Both the position numbers and the translations under genes were made by a program. Below are positions 52,601 through 63,548 of a stretch of 64,000 nt of DNA, piece after piece (position 1 is the stretch's first letter; every line of letters starts with the position of its first letter). The notes beneath the pieces are model-generated. The model worked only from the letters and a program-made list of their open reading frames with translations. It was not told the DNA's origin and searched no databases. This stretch comes from Glandiceps talaboti (taxonomy: Eukaryota > Hemichordata > Enteropneusta > Spengelidae), in the NCBI RefSeq assembly GCF_964340395.1, contig NC_135568.1:5657079-5721078 (forward strand), in the 5' to 3' direction.

Positions 52601-55600
52601 TTCTTGACGCAGTTGTTTATATCTATATTTACATATTTTAGTTTTACTCTGAGACTTCGACCTGGAATTAACATCAAGGTGTATGGTGGAATCCTGGCCC
52701 CTGAGGTACGTATGTTCTGTGAAAAAATAAATAAAAACAAAAGTACTGAAAATGTGCCGCTCGTGGCGGAACAATTTTGTGATTAAAAAATGACTCTCCA
52801 AAACCCAAAGTTTATGAATATACCTTTATTTCCTGGAGTGGCGTCCTCGACATTTAAACGATTACAGAAAACAGTGAGTTACTGCCAACGTGATGAACAG
52901 CGCCCCCAGTACTTTTTTTCTATTTAATTGTTTTTTTGTTTATTTCTCTAGGCGCCATATAAGACGTGTTATATCTCACTCAGAACGACTTGTGGTGAAT
53001 TAGTCAAGTATGCTCTAAAAAGATACGGCTCGACGGAGCATCCGTCAAAGTTTTGCCTTCACCAAGTTTCATCGAAATACAACAGTAAGTTTGAACAGGA
53101 CACTGATTAACTTGAGACATTGAAGACGTGGTAGTTTATTACTATCATGCTTGTGAAAAATGAATGTTAGACACTTTTAAATGAATATATTGAATTGTCA
53201 AAAAAACTACAAAAACTTGTTTGAACGTAGGGCCGTGGACAACTCGAGTGTGAGCTACCATATATCGAATATGCTAATGAGGAAATCTCTGACTATTTCA
53301 TGAATGGCGATTCGTCACCATGGCGACGAATCAGAACATACATAATTAAAGTTAGCCATGCCTTCGCAGTTGAACAGTCTCACTACACTCGTCCACCTTA
53401 TCTGACAGTCGTAATTTTCCACCAACAAGTAGATGCCATGTTTATCAGTAGTTTATGAGATGCAATGTGTCTGGGCACCTAGTACATGTAGAGAAGTGAC
53501 TGATCATGACAGGGCAGCACGAAGCGACGTGATATATATCTTATAGTCTAGCGAACAGTTACATTTATGTGTTTTCCTAACATAAATTTTCTTTCAGCTC
53601 GTCATCTGAAGTGACAATGACATTGTTTACGTGACATTCTACAAATAAACAAATTACACTTCCACGGTTTCCAGGGTGCTTTGCCTGATTATATTTTGCA
53701 TTTGTCTGTAGCTTCGAGACCGATCGACGACAATGATTTTCCGTACATAATTCAGATGAAATGGGGTGACGATGACGACACGTACTCGTTTCGTCTACGA
53801 CGGCGGAATACCGGATTAAAGCCTATACTCAAAAAGGTAAGACCGGATATGATTAAAGGTAAGACCGGATATGACGTGGGGGTCGTTATCAGTTTAATGT
53901 AAAAGTAATATCTGCTTGCTTTTATTCTTCAAGTACACGTTATTTTTGTGTTTATTCGCAATTTTGTTTGCTGACAAGTTGTTGTAGAAAATATGTGTGC
54001 ACGTTGCGCTATTTTGTCACAAGCGCCACACAGAATAACGGTAATATTGAAATACTACCAAACCAGAGTGACGATAGACTTTCAAGTAGGCGGCACGATA
54101 TTCTTTTTCATTTCTCGTATTAACGTACAAATAGAGAGTTATATGTTTGAATCCCCATTGGTTCATCGGACAGCAATGTTGATTTGTGTTCACAGTGAGA
54201 TAAAATGTATCAGTGAATATGCTTGCGCGCTATCAGTCAGGTGTATTTTGGTGCAAGGTGTATGTAATGAGTAACAAAAACGTTGAGTGAGACACAAAAA
54301 CACAGTGCCGCCTAATTAAAACTCCATTCTCACTCTGGTGTAGTAGTACCACATGCCTCATTTGGAATAAACCAGAAAACAACCTCATATGGACTATAAA
54401 ATTGTACACACATGGAAGATGTGATCAAAAAATAAAGTGAACAGACATAGCCAAAATGACGCCAACGTAATCACAGTTACATTAAAAATAAGCTAGTCAA
54501 GAGGTACAAGCCACACAAGTGTATATTCAACAGATATCGTTAGAGTTGAGATTAACTTTATAAAAGGTAAATACGTAATCTTTTTACATTCATTATTTAA
54601 GTTATTTTTTTTTTTGATATTTCATTCGTATAAGTAAACAATTAACGACGCATGGACATCTGCTAGACCTCTGAGTTTAAACAAACAAGGATAAGTACTT
54701 GTTGACACCAACCATTCCATTTTACGGTTCTACCTTCCCCCGGGAACAGGTTGAGATTTGCAATCAATGAGCATGTTGTTAAACAGCTAACGATGTTTTC
54801 AACAGTTGGCTATACGCCACGTTGGCTTATTTTACCTCGTGGACATCTAGTCACCCATGAAAGTGTACGACGCAGACGACATCAACGTTGATGGTAGTAG
54901 TAGCCTTGAATCAAGTCGTGAAGGGGATGTTTGGCTTTTGCCTCTTGGGGGAAATGTAAGACCTCACACGACTTGATTCTTGGCTACGGTGCTGGTAGCA
55001 GTTATTGTCTTATAAATAATTACAGATTTGGGGAGTGATCAGTTGTTTGTTGTACACTAAAGCGAGTGATATATCCGTTCTTGTCCATCCCCCAGCAAAC
55101 GAGCGTTGAGTATAAAGATCGGAAGGAGAACAAAGACTGCAGAATGGAAGCACAAGGTATCAATTGTCAGCCGAGTTGGTCACACAGCATTCGTACCACC
55201 TCACCAAGCTTTCAAGAGAAAGACGGAGGAACTAACAAACATTTGTTTACAGACAACAACGTTACTCGTGGGTCACCACTCAATACATTGATGTATGTAT
55301 GTGCAAAATTTTTTATCTTCTCTTTTTACCATCGACCCTAGTCAACAGGGGTCTCCTTCACTAACTGGAGTTTGTTGAACGGACTTTTGAATGTCACGTT
55401 TAAAGTCACCAAGGGCTAGATGTGAACATGTTTTTTTTTCAGTGCCTTCTCGCAAACCAGAGCTCTTATTTTTTCCGATATACTGCGAAATAACGATGGA
55501 CGGCGCGTTTTGTACGGTGCCGTAAAAGAGGTCGTGGTTTGCGACGATGTTTCAGTGACGAGTTCGCTTGAACAAAAATGTCACATGTTATAGAGAAATA

Positions 55601-57729
55601 TGTTTACTTGTCACTAGTAACCACACGTGAGATCTATAGTATAGTTATAGTTAAACTAAGAATTCGAACGCGTAATAGTATATTTGGATGTACCCCAGAA
55701 GTGCCACAGGCATTAGTATCGCGGACGAATTATAAATAAGGGGACCTGCCAATGCTATTAGGATATTTTATAGTCTTTTCAGGGTAGTCTAATTCCTGAC
55801 GACCGTATTCCGATTTTACACTACGTTATCTTCACACATTAATGTACAAAGTAATGTGTGAAGATAACGTAGTGTAAAATCGGAATACGGTCGTCAGGAA
55901 CTAGACTATTCAGGGCAAACACCAAATATTATACAAGATGGGTTAAATATAAAGTAATATTTAAAACATGGTTTGAAATTTTCAACAATAAAAAATTCAT
56001 CTGTGTTGGTAAACCTAAACTTTTGTCCTAAATGCGAGCTTGAAAAATTGTTACCTGAAATCTTGAAAAGTGGGTCAGTTGTTGACAAAGAATGAAGTGT
56101 GCAGCCAAAAATTAAGGTAACAATTTTAAAGTTTGTGTTCTGAATAAAAAATTGATTCGATACTATAGGGGTTGAAATTTATATTTTTAGATCATAGAAT
56201 GTCGTTCTTGTGGAACAGTGCTTTAAAGTTCGGTTGTCACCAACATGATGTTGGTGGTCCAAACTTGTTAACATTTTCAGATTAATTTAGTCACATTTTA
56301 AAACAATAAGTGGTCTGTCCAATTAGAGTATTGCAATATAAATTTGGACCCCCCAACCCCCCCAAAAAATGAAAATTCAGTTGTCATTGGACTCAAGACC
56401 ACTACTAAATTTGAACCTTGTAAAATTTAGACAAAACTGTATCTCAAGTTGGACCATGATTTTTTTATAAATAAAATCACACATCATTCCATACCGGATG
56501 ACTATTCCTTTGACGCCGTTTATGTCAGCTACGATGTTTGTTTAGTCATTGAATTAATATGTTTCAGTGGGACTTGTTAGTGGCAATGGTCAGGCCTTAA
56601 AAAAATAATTTGTTTGGTTCCGATTACCCGACCCCACGACCAGCTTTTCACTACCGACACTAAATTGTTTTTACGTATTCGAGAAAAAAATAATTAAATC
56701 GCAAAAATTGTGAAGTCTCAAGAGAAATAGTGGATGCGGAAACTGACGTCAACTTAAAAAGATAAAATAAAACTGTTCTTCCAAACTGTAATGTTGTACA
56801 TCTGATAGGAAAAAATGAACAACACAGAAACCACTTGGAAAACAATGGAAAACCTGAACTAGCCACTCACACATGAAAAAAAAATATGAAATAAAATAAA
56901 AAATCTACCTACCCAACCTATTCTAAAATTGAGCGTAATCACACAATTTTTTTAATAGGCCCCATTAACAATTGTACAATAATATGCATTTTTACTCTGC
57001 CTTCTTTGAAGCCCATAGGAGTTGACAATTACAAGTACCTAGAGCATTTTGTTGGCAATGTATACTAGTTTGCTTTGCGCATAGACTTCATGTAGTTATC
57101 ACAGCTTCAAGTGACAAGTGACTGTAACTATCAATAAGTATTATCAAAACATATTTTGCTATGGACTGATATGAAGGTTCTGACATCATTGAAGTTATAT
57201 GGACAGTGGATAGTGATTATTTTATATCCAACAAACATACTCTCTCTGTCAACACTCAATATATATGTTTGCTCATAAGCTCGGATGTGACACCCCCGGG
57301 AAGTTTTTACTTGTCCTTGCTTGTACATAATTATATTTTCTATTCGTATCAAGCACTTGTTTTAGTTTTAATTCGCTGACAGTAATCCAAAGTAAGTCTG
57401 GCCTCGTCTTCAGGCCTTAGAACTGATGAATGACGTACTTCACAGTGTATTTATATGTTGTGAAGTAGTAAAACGTTATAACGGTATGTTTACATTGATT
57501 TGTTGGCACAACTGAGCTAAGATTCAATAAGTGTTACTTGATTTGCTTGCCTGTCAGTCAAAATGCCACACTCAAACACTACTTGGTGGATATGTCTAAA
57601 AGTTGGCTGGGATGTTTCTAGAGGTGTGTTGCTGAAGATGTAATTCAATATGTATTCACACATCTATTAATCCATACCCACAGCAACATCCAAATGCCAA
57701 TATTTTTATGTAATCAAATGAGTGAGTAC

Positions 57730-57781
<52 letters not shown>

Positions 57782-60700
57782 ACTACTAATAATAATAACA
57801 ACAACAATAATAATAACAATAATAATAACTTGGAAATTAAGTCAGTTTTGGCACAACGACAGTAGTGTTATATAAAAATATTTAATAAATGTTTTTAAAT
57901 AACATGCTGTTGTTATTGTTACAGGAACTTCAAACCTCTCTAAACAATTACCTCAGCCTTGTTTTGGCAAGTTTATGGAACTCCTATCTTTGTTTGTTTC
58001 CCATGACTCGCCCCAGTGTACAGCAGACCTCTTTTAAGCTAGATATGCCACTTGTTATAGCTCTATTTAAGAGAGGTTGCACAAAACATATTGGTGACAA
58101 CGATTTTCTGGATTCCCCTAGCGTAATGAAATGCACCTAGGATATGATAAAATCAATCATATCCTGTTTACTGTGCTGTCGAGATATATTGTTAGCTGGT
58201 TGTACCTCCTAGCCCTATAGCCTGTTTACTGTGCTGTCGAGATACATCGTTAGCTATAGCTGGCCGCACCTATTTGCCCGAGTCTTCATCGAGAATACAA
58301 GGGTTAGTGATGTATCTTGACAGAGTCGTAAACAGGCTATACCAGTCCCATCTTTGATACCCTTTAATGAAAATGTACAAAAGAAGAAAATTCTTTCAAC
58401 CAAAGTCCTAAATATGTTAATCGCCTAAAAGGTTCTCCACTGAGTCTGAAGTCGTTTATGCTGATATAAGGTGACATGTGATATAACTTCTCCAAGCACC
58501 TCATAAATTGCATCTTTGGCAAGCAAGGGTTCGACAAAGCTACTACCACAAGACAAGTAGCTGTGCTATCAGATTGTAAAATCTAATATATTTTTGTCGT
58601 TTTCGTATTTTAGCTATGGTGGTAAAACGAGAACTAATGCTGGTTGCGATGAAAGTATTACATCAAATAGGAATCTGGATCAGAGACGCCATCGGAAAGA
58701 TCCAAACGGTCTAAGATCAAGGAATGGACCAGTAAGATCAAGTTGTTTGCCAAGTTTAGAATATGCAAGACCTGACTTGAAGATGCAAGACTCGAATTCT
58801 TTTAAGGATAGTTCAGTAAGTGTCGATTCCTTTACTTGGCGAAGTCATACTTTGAAGCGGGGTCTCTCAGAAAGTGCTCGTAACAAGCCTGCACAGAAGG
58901 GTAATAGTAAACTAAGTGGCACCAGACGACTCTCCGGATTTAGTGCAGGACTACAGATTCACGCAAAAGATCCTGATGATGAGTTTAACCTTGGTGAAGG
59001 AAGTAGGAGAAGAACTTGCAGCTGCTCAGAATACTATAACCGAAGTCGTTATAACAAGTCAAATAAGACCACTCAAAATTATGGTCGCTGTCAGGACGAT
59101 TACGGGTGTAACTACTCAAGTACCTCGTCTATAGATAACATTTTAGGAAGTAGCCAGGGATCTGAACAGCCGCTACTTAGAAATATACGAAGGATTCGAA
59201 CGTCTAGTTCGCAGCATGATAATTTGGCTTCTGTTTACAGCATTGGAAATGAACGCAAACTGTCACCGCGAGTTGGACATCTTCAGTTCAACAACTTGAA
59301 CGACAACTCAGGCCCTTATACTGCCGTTCCAAGGATATGCATAGATGAAACATCAATGCCATCACGGTATATAGAAATAAGGTCGCGAAAAAACGGAAAT
59401 GCTCAGAATTCTCTACAAGTCCCATCAAGAAGTTTGAACAAAAAACGACACGATCAACGAGTGAGAGAAAAAAACACAAATATGCCTATCCGTCGGTTTT
59501 CAACTATCACTACTCCTATGACAGCAGGACTAGATGGACAGCGACTTCCTGAACGCAAACGGCGTATAAGCCTTCCCGCATATGTGCCTAGGCTTAGTGA
59601 AGCACAAGCGAAGGAATATGCTAAGCAATTTGTGCCATTAAAAGAAGTAATGACACCCCTTGAATCTGAGGACGAGGATACAGGTGCCGGGAAGTCAAGA
59701 GAGAAATGCACTGAAGACAGAGGTTTCCTAAAACCACTCTTTGATGACGTTAAACGCAGTATTGCAGACATATTTTTTGCTAGAAAATCAACAGTTACGC
59801 CACCTACTGAGATAAAGCAATGGGAAGTGTCGGTAGGTGAAGCTAAAAGAACATATCCTGTGCATGCTTTGCCAAAAGAGGGCGACTTGGTCAATCAACG
59901 AGATAGGGATAGGGAAGACACCAACTCTTTAACAACCTTGGGGATGAGACGGCGACCAGGGTCTCAACATAGAAGGAAGAGGTTGTCTACATCAAGTGTT
60001 GGGACAGTCAGGGATAATGGACGTCCCCGAAGAGACAGCAGCCAATCTTCAAGCCCAAAAGTGATGTATGGACTCTTTGATCTACTTGATGGCAACACCA
60101 TACTTCACGTTCACATGCTGAGAACATTTAGTCATATGGATTCAAGCTGGGGTATCCATCTGCAGCAGACGACAACTGCATGTATGGGTAAACATGGTCC
60201 ATATGACGTACTGGCAACAAACAGTCTAACAGGACCGCCACCACGAGTGACAGTTAGACGGATTGCAAAGTGCAGTACTGCTAGCGAAAGTAAGCTACGT
60301 AATGGAGACACCATCATGGAGGTAAGACATTTATTGAATCCTTGAACCCCTGGCCAGCCCTAGACACTCTTACCTTTACCCATGACAAATGAACGGCAAT
60401 GTAGCAATGATGAACCGGTTGGTTGCAAACTTTTTCTCGTTTACGATCAAGTATCATTACTTCGATGGGCCACAAAACACTGGCGTATTCTTGTAAACTA
60501 GATGTCCGCTGCTGCTGTGTGTGTGTGTGGGGGGGGGGGGGTGTCGTGTCATTTGTTGTTTCTGAGAAGAGGCTAGACTGTAAGATACGTCATGTTTCCT
60601 AGTCCAGCCAGCCATCTTAGCCACGACTGTAAAAGCTGATAGCGAGACAGTTTCTGGTTTCTAAATTTGAAAATCTATAAATAGAATTTTATAATCAATA

Positions 60701-61431
60701 ATGAATAAAATATTTCGTAAAAACTGCTACTGAATGAAATCACATTTATAAAATACAGTAAGCTTCCACAAAACAATACATTTGTTTTCTTTATGTAGGT
60801 AAACCATCAAATCGTGCTTGGTTGTACTGTGCATGCAGTGCAAAGTCTAGTAGACTCTGCAATGGAACACTTGTTTCTTGTTGTTGCTAGGAAACCACCT
60901 ACGTATATATATTCTTCATCATCTGACGCTGGTGTGGTAAGTTGTCTTTCCTCTCTCAGTAATGATTTCCGTAATATGTGTCTATTACCCGTTCAATCTG
61001 TCGAAAGCCAAGGATTTTCCTCTCAAATACAAACTACTCCTTTTTGCCTCATACAGATGCCAAACTACGATGACAATGTTCAATTATCACCCACACGTGA
61101 TTGCATAATAATGAATCGAAGTTCTCACCTGAATAACGTAATGGGTGAAAATACTATGTCACTCTATGGGTAGGTGCTAGGCATCTACAGACGGAAAGCC
61201 AGACACAGTGATACACAGAGACACAGACACCACACCAGACACAAAACACACATACGTAACATAAGCACCTTTCATTGAACGTCCATGACTTTATCTTCGA
61301 ATCTGTTCTTGTCTGTTTGCAGAATGAATCGGAATATTGATATTCCCGACACTTCGGACCATAAAGATGCATATACGCTTCCAGAAAATTGCATTCTGGA
61401 TGCATACGATCAAAACATTTTGACCCCTTGA
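47022..61431 (+). CDS. RA-RA-PDZ protein, gene B of a tandem pair
   Basis: Twelve exons join in frame to give about 994 residues: 47022-47153, 48899-48978, 49827-49924, 50252-50339, 52642-52705, 52952-53084, 53712-53836, 55096-55292, 58614-60321, 60799-60936, 61057-61169 and 61323-61431. Residues 46-141 and 141-228 form two Ras-association folds; the second is textbook (NIKVYGGILAPEAPYKT, ELVKYALKRYG, RPIDDNDFPYIIQMKWG, YSFRLRRR). A Ser/Arg-rich region follows (about 305-780) with no recognised domain. Residues 797-913 form a PDZ domain with the loop SSWGIHL and ending HLFLVVARK. The last 75 residues have no coiled coil, unlike gene A. The ATG at 47022 is the first after an in-frame TAG (47007-47009). 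RA plus PDZ suggests a Ras- or Rap-linked scaffold, which is inference. Exons 2, 3, 5 and 6 match gene A in length. Confidence 0.8.
47361..47756 (-). repeat. Interspersed repeat family R, copy 3 (reversed)
   Basis: It starts AGGCCTAATAAAAAAATTGT and ends AACAATTATTTTTTTAAGCC; the body is the reverse complement of the other copies, for example GTGAGACTTCACAA. Confidence 0.8.
48135..48182. repeat. CAA microsatellite
   Basis: Trinucleotide (AAC) run. Confidence 0.97.
48899..48978 (+). CDS. Gene B exon 2: RA domain 1
   Basis: This 80-nt exon encodes ATVKMDVSVLGDGCTYKTFI and IHENTTG, parallel to gene A exon 2. Donor GG|GTGAGT, phase 2. Confidence 0.83.
49143..49691. repeat. TATG and GTCT microsatellite (550 bp)
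   Basis: A (TATG) run with GT blocks, and a pure GTCT tract at 49581-49630. It ends 135 bp before gene B exon 3. Confidence 0.98.
49827..49924 (+). CDS. Gene B exon 3: RA domain 1
   Basis: This 98-nt exon encodes KELISKALIKQHKDILDHNL and YFLTMEVDKKSY, aligning with gene [21 protein letters not shown] and YYITMET. Confidence 0.86.
50252..50339 (+). CDS. Gene B exon 4: RA domain 1 end
   Basis: The exon encodes DSCQSQVPLCLEDEARPLDL and QEFQSDEKKG. It is one codon longer than gene A exon 4. Confidence 0.82.
50740..51140. repeat. Three degenerate tandem copies (about 150 bp each)
   Basis: Each copy has a G run, CATTCTACT or TTCTACT, a G-rich stretch before TACATTATTGTG, GGGCTAGTA-like and GTACTTACC-like words. 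The copies start at about 50769, 50921 and 51055. Confidence 0.75.
52642..52705 (+). CDS. Gene B exon 5: RA1 end and RA2 start
   Basis: This 64-nt exon encodes FTLRLRPGINIKVYGGILAP and E. Acceptor ATATTTTAG, donor GAG|GTACGT. Confidence 0.87.
52952..53084 (+). CDS. Gene B exon 6: RA domain 2 core
   Basis: This 133-nt exon encodes APYKTCYISLRTTCGELVKY and ALKRYGSTEHPSKFCLHQVS. Same length and phase as gene A exon 6. Confidence 0.88.
53712..53836 (+). CDS. Gene B exon 7: RA domain 2 end
   Basis: The exon encodes SRPIDDNDFPYIIQMKWGDD and TYSFRLRRRNTGLKPILKK, a typical RA C-terminal half. Donor AAG|GTAAGA, followed by a short duplicated copy of the donor region (GGTAAGACCGGATATGA twice). Confidence 0.88.
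53837..55095 (+). other. Gene B intron 7
   Basis: No exon is supported. It contains a partial copy of the foldback element seen at 38281 (54180-54215) and an 86-bp inverted-repeat element at 54901-54986. Confidence 0.7.
54901..54986. repeat. Short inverted-repeat element with 20-bp arms
   Basis: TAGCCTTGAATCAAGTCGTG at the left pairs with CACGACTTGATTCTTGGCTA at the right with two mismatches. Confidence 0.75.
55096..55292 (+). CDS. Gene B exon 8: polar linker
   Basis: Encodes QTSVEYKDRKENKDCRMEAQ and later TTSPSFQEKDGGTNKHLF. It shares position and phase 2 end with gene A exon 8 but little sequence. Confidence 0.72.
55445..55549 (+). mobile_element. hAT-like MITE, copy 2
   Basis: This 105-bp insertion is flanked by an exact 8-bp duplication TTTCAGTG (55437-55444 and 55550-55557). 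Ends TCTCGCAAACCA and TGGTTTGCGACGA are inverted. Homologous to 5461-5562 in reverse. Confidence 0.78.
55784..55909. repeat. Perfect 47-bp inverted repeat with 10-nt loop
   Basis: Arms 55795-55841 and 55852-55898 are exact reverse complements around ATGTACAAAG. Pairing continues imperfectly outward through TAGTCTA at 55785-55791 and its partner TAGACTA near 55902. Confidence 0.98.
56592..56962 (+). repeat. Interspersed repeat family R, copy 4
   Basis: Starts AGGCCTTAAAAAAATAATTT and ends ACACAATTTTTTTAATAGGC. Both ends share inverted AGGCC(T). Body matches copies 1 and 2. Confidence 0.82.
57729..57839. repeat. CAA microsatellite with AAT tail
   Basis: (AAC) run followed by mixed AAT and AAC trinucleotides in gene B intron 8. 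Confidence 0.97.
58164..58341. mobile_element. Foldback element with TATAGCCTGTTTAC ends and a partial second copy
   Basis: The left end TATAGCCTGTTTACTGTGCT at 58216 pairs with the right end AGTCGTAAACAGGCTATA at 58324. A direct partial copy of the left end (CTGTTTACTGTGCTGTCGAG) starts at 58164. Confidence 0.7.
58614..60321 (+). CDS. Gene B exon 9: long Ser/Arg-rich linker and first half of PDZ
   Basis: This 1708-nt exon is open throughout. It begins YGGKTRTNAGCDESITS, holds many Arg, Ser and Asn residues, and near its end encodes MYGLFDLLDGNTILHVHMLR, SSWGIHLQQ, RVTVRRIAK and LRNGDTIME. It is 702 nt longer than gene A exon 9. Confidence 0.88.
60799..60936 (+). CDS. Gene B exon 10: second half of PDZ
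   Basis: Encodes VNHQIVLGCTVHAVQSLVDS and AMEHLFLVVARKPP. The intron position inside the PDZ is identical to gene A. Confidence 0.87.
61057..61169 (+). CDS. Gene B exon 11
   Basis: Encodes MPNYDDNVQLSPTRDCIIMN and SSHLNNVMGENTMSLYG. The frame meets TAG at 61171-61173 if read on, but a GTAGGT donor at 61170 skips that stop in phase 2. Confidence 0.65.
61323..61431 (+). CDS. Gene B exon 12 and stop
   Basis: After GTTTGCAG the phase fits and the frame encodes MNRNIDIPDTSDHKDAYTLP and ENCILDAYDQNILTP, ending in TGA at 61429. Confidence 0.65.
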
Positions 61432-61905
61432 CCCGATGAATTGTACCTATTGTACCCAAGTTTGCACTGACGTCATCATAACATGATGTCTTATTTTACA
61501 TTGTCATTTCATCAACAACCAAATATAATTTGTTATATGATGCTTGTTTACTGTATTCATTTTTGATAAAAGTTGCGTTTTTAAATGTCTGATATAGCAA
61601 GAATATTTATGAATCGGGGTGAGGGTGGGGATGAGGGTAAGGAGCACCATACCAAACAATGGCGACAAAATCTTCCCAAAGCGCAAGTTTTCGCAACATT
61701 ACGATGTCGGTCATTGCATACGTTGTCGATTTTACAGAAATAACTTTGACATGTAAAAGAGTGCAAATGAATTATATTTTTTGCATGACAACAGAGCACG
61801 AGTTACCATCGATTTTCGACATTGTCAATACATAATGATATTTGTTAGCTTGTGACGTCAGGGGTGGCATGTTGGCGCGAAAATTTTGGACAGCACAATA
61901 TATTT

Positions 61906-62022
61906 ACTTAGGAATGGTACATGCGACGTTTCGACCGACCTTGATCACGCAATGACTTAATTATTATCTGTTAAATCATTGCTCGATCAACTTACGGGTC
62001 GAAAGGTCGCATTCCTTATTTT
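61906..62022. repeat. Foldback element with about 50-bp arms
   Basis: GGAATGGTACATGCGACGTT at 61911 pairs with GGTCGAAAGGTCGCATTCC near 61996-62014, and TTGATCACGCAATGA with TCATTGCTCGATCAA. Confidence 0.75.
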
Positions 62023-62667
62023 CCGATTTACCGCCCCAAAGTAATTATATTTTACTGGCCGTGTGATTCTAGGAACCATGAAAAAAAAATATTCTCCAGA
62101 TACATTTTTATGTCAGAATTTAAGAGACAGGCAATACGGTTCTGAATTTGATGTATGAAAATATTACGAACCTTAACCTGATATATACGAAACCCTGACA
62201 TCAATAACATTTGTAATGTGTACCACAGGAAGGGGGGGGGGGTAGGGGGTCTAGGGTTTTGAGTGAGTAAGGGTGGTCACATAATTACTTACAAATGAAT
62301 GAATTTGTTTTTGAAAGTGTTTTTTCGAGATGTTTTCGTATTTGCTCTTTTTCCACAGTTATCCAATACATCTGTCAATGATGATGTTTTAATGGTAACC
62401 AATCTGGTTACATTCTGATGTAGGAATAGCTATGGTTACCCCCATTTCCTTCATATATTGTCGTTTGTTTTCGATTCCCGCTCACTCCCGGAACAGAAAC
62501 ATATATGCATATAGGAAACACATAAGTAAATATAGCAATGGAGCCTATTCCTAAATCAGATTATAACCAGAACGTAGTGTAACATTCGTAATCTCAGGAT
62601 TCGTCTTTTTTGTATATGAATTTACAATTCCATGTTGTAATCTGTGAAAATCATACTCCAAATGTCA

Positions 62668-62673
62668 AATAAA
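62668..62673 (+). terminator. Candidate gene B polyadenylation signal
   Basis: AATAAA about 1.2 kb after the stop. Another lies at 62991-62996, directly before the CTCTA microsatellite. Confidence 0.35.
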
Positions 62674-62995
62674 CCTTGTATATGTTCATAGTTCATATCT
62701 TTGAATTATTTACACATGACTGAAGGAAACCCCCAACATTTACCATATAAATTATGTTCATTGTCGGACAAAGCTCCCGTCGGAGTACGAGTATGGCCCT
62801 GACAAATGTCACAGGGTTTCACGCCCTGTTCATGGAATATATCTTGGAAAATTGTCTAATTCATTATTATCATTGTCTTCAGTAGTTTAGTGTTTTCTAT
62901 ATATTTACAATTATCTATTATTTATGTTTTTGTTTCTGTATGTTGTCTTTGACTCTAGATAATGTATTTTTTTTACATTACTTCATGTCAAATAA

Positions 62996-63095
62996 ACTCT
63001 ACTCTACTCTACTCTATTCTACTCTACTCTACTCTACTCTACTCTACTCTACTCTACTCTACTATACTCTACTATACTATACTATACTGTACTTA
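62996..63095. repeat. CTCTA microsatellite
   Basis: A pentanucleotide (CTCTA) run that decays to CTATA units, directly after an AATAAA. Confidence 0.97.
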
Positions 63096-63100
63096 AAAGT

Positions 63101-63210
63101 CATTCACGAATATTCACAAATTACCGTCACCTGTGTTTGCACATAAAAACGAGCTTTTATGTGCAAACACTGGGGACGGTAATTTGTGATTCTGAATATT
63201 CGTTAATATA
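63101..63210. repeat. Foldback element with about 48-bp arms
   Basis: The left arm (ACGAATATTCACAAATTACC, then GTTTGCACATAAAA) pairs with the right arm (TTTTATGTGCAAAC, then GGTAATTTGTGATTCTGAAT) around ACGAGC. Confidence 0.8.
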
Positions 63211-63431
63211 TAATAGCGTGATACTGATTGTGTGTATTACGACCATACTTGAATAGAATATTAATCCACAAGGTACTGTGGTACAAGTCTCTGCATTCCA
63301 GGACGACAATGGTACATTTTGTAGCAAATTGTAGTCGCGATCGTGACACATCTACATTTTGTCGTTCACTTACGTGTTGGAGCAAGTAGACAACCCCTAG
63401 CCAGTTACATGTATTAACGAGGCTAGTGGTA

Positions 63432-63537
63432 GTTTCGGTTACCCAGACTCTCGCCGCTGGGTTCTCTGCCTACGAGACTCTCGTCTGGGTGGTATCGTAG
63501 GAGAGCCCCTTGCGGTGAGAGTCTGGGTAACAGAGAC
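63432..63537. mobile_element. MITE of the GTTACCCAGACTCTC family, copy 2, with 11-bp target duplication
   Basis: This 106-bp element has ends GGTTACCCAGACTCTC and GAGAGTCTGGGTAAC and lies between two exact copies of GGCTAGTGGTA (63421-63431 and 63538-63548). Same terminal sequence as 17060-17164. Confidence 0.82.
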
Positions 63538-63548
63538 GGCTAGTGGTA

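Noticed and set aside
58594-58613. Start of gene B at an ATG at 58594
   Set aside because: This lies in the polypyrimidine tract before the exon 9 acceptor. Phase and homology to gene A show that exon 9 is internal.
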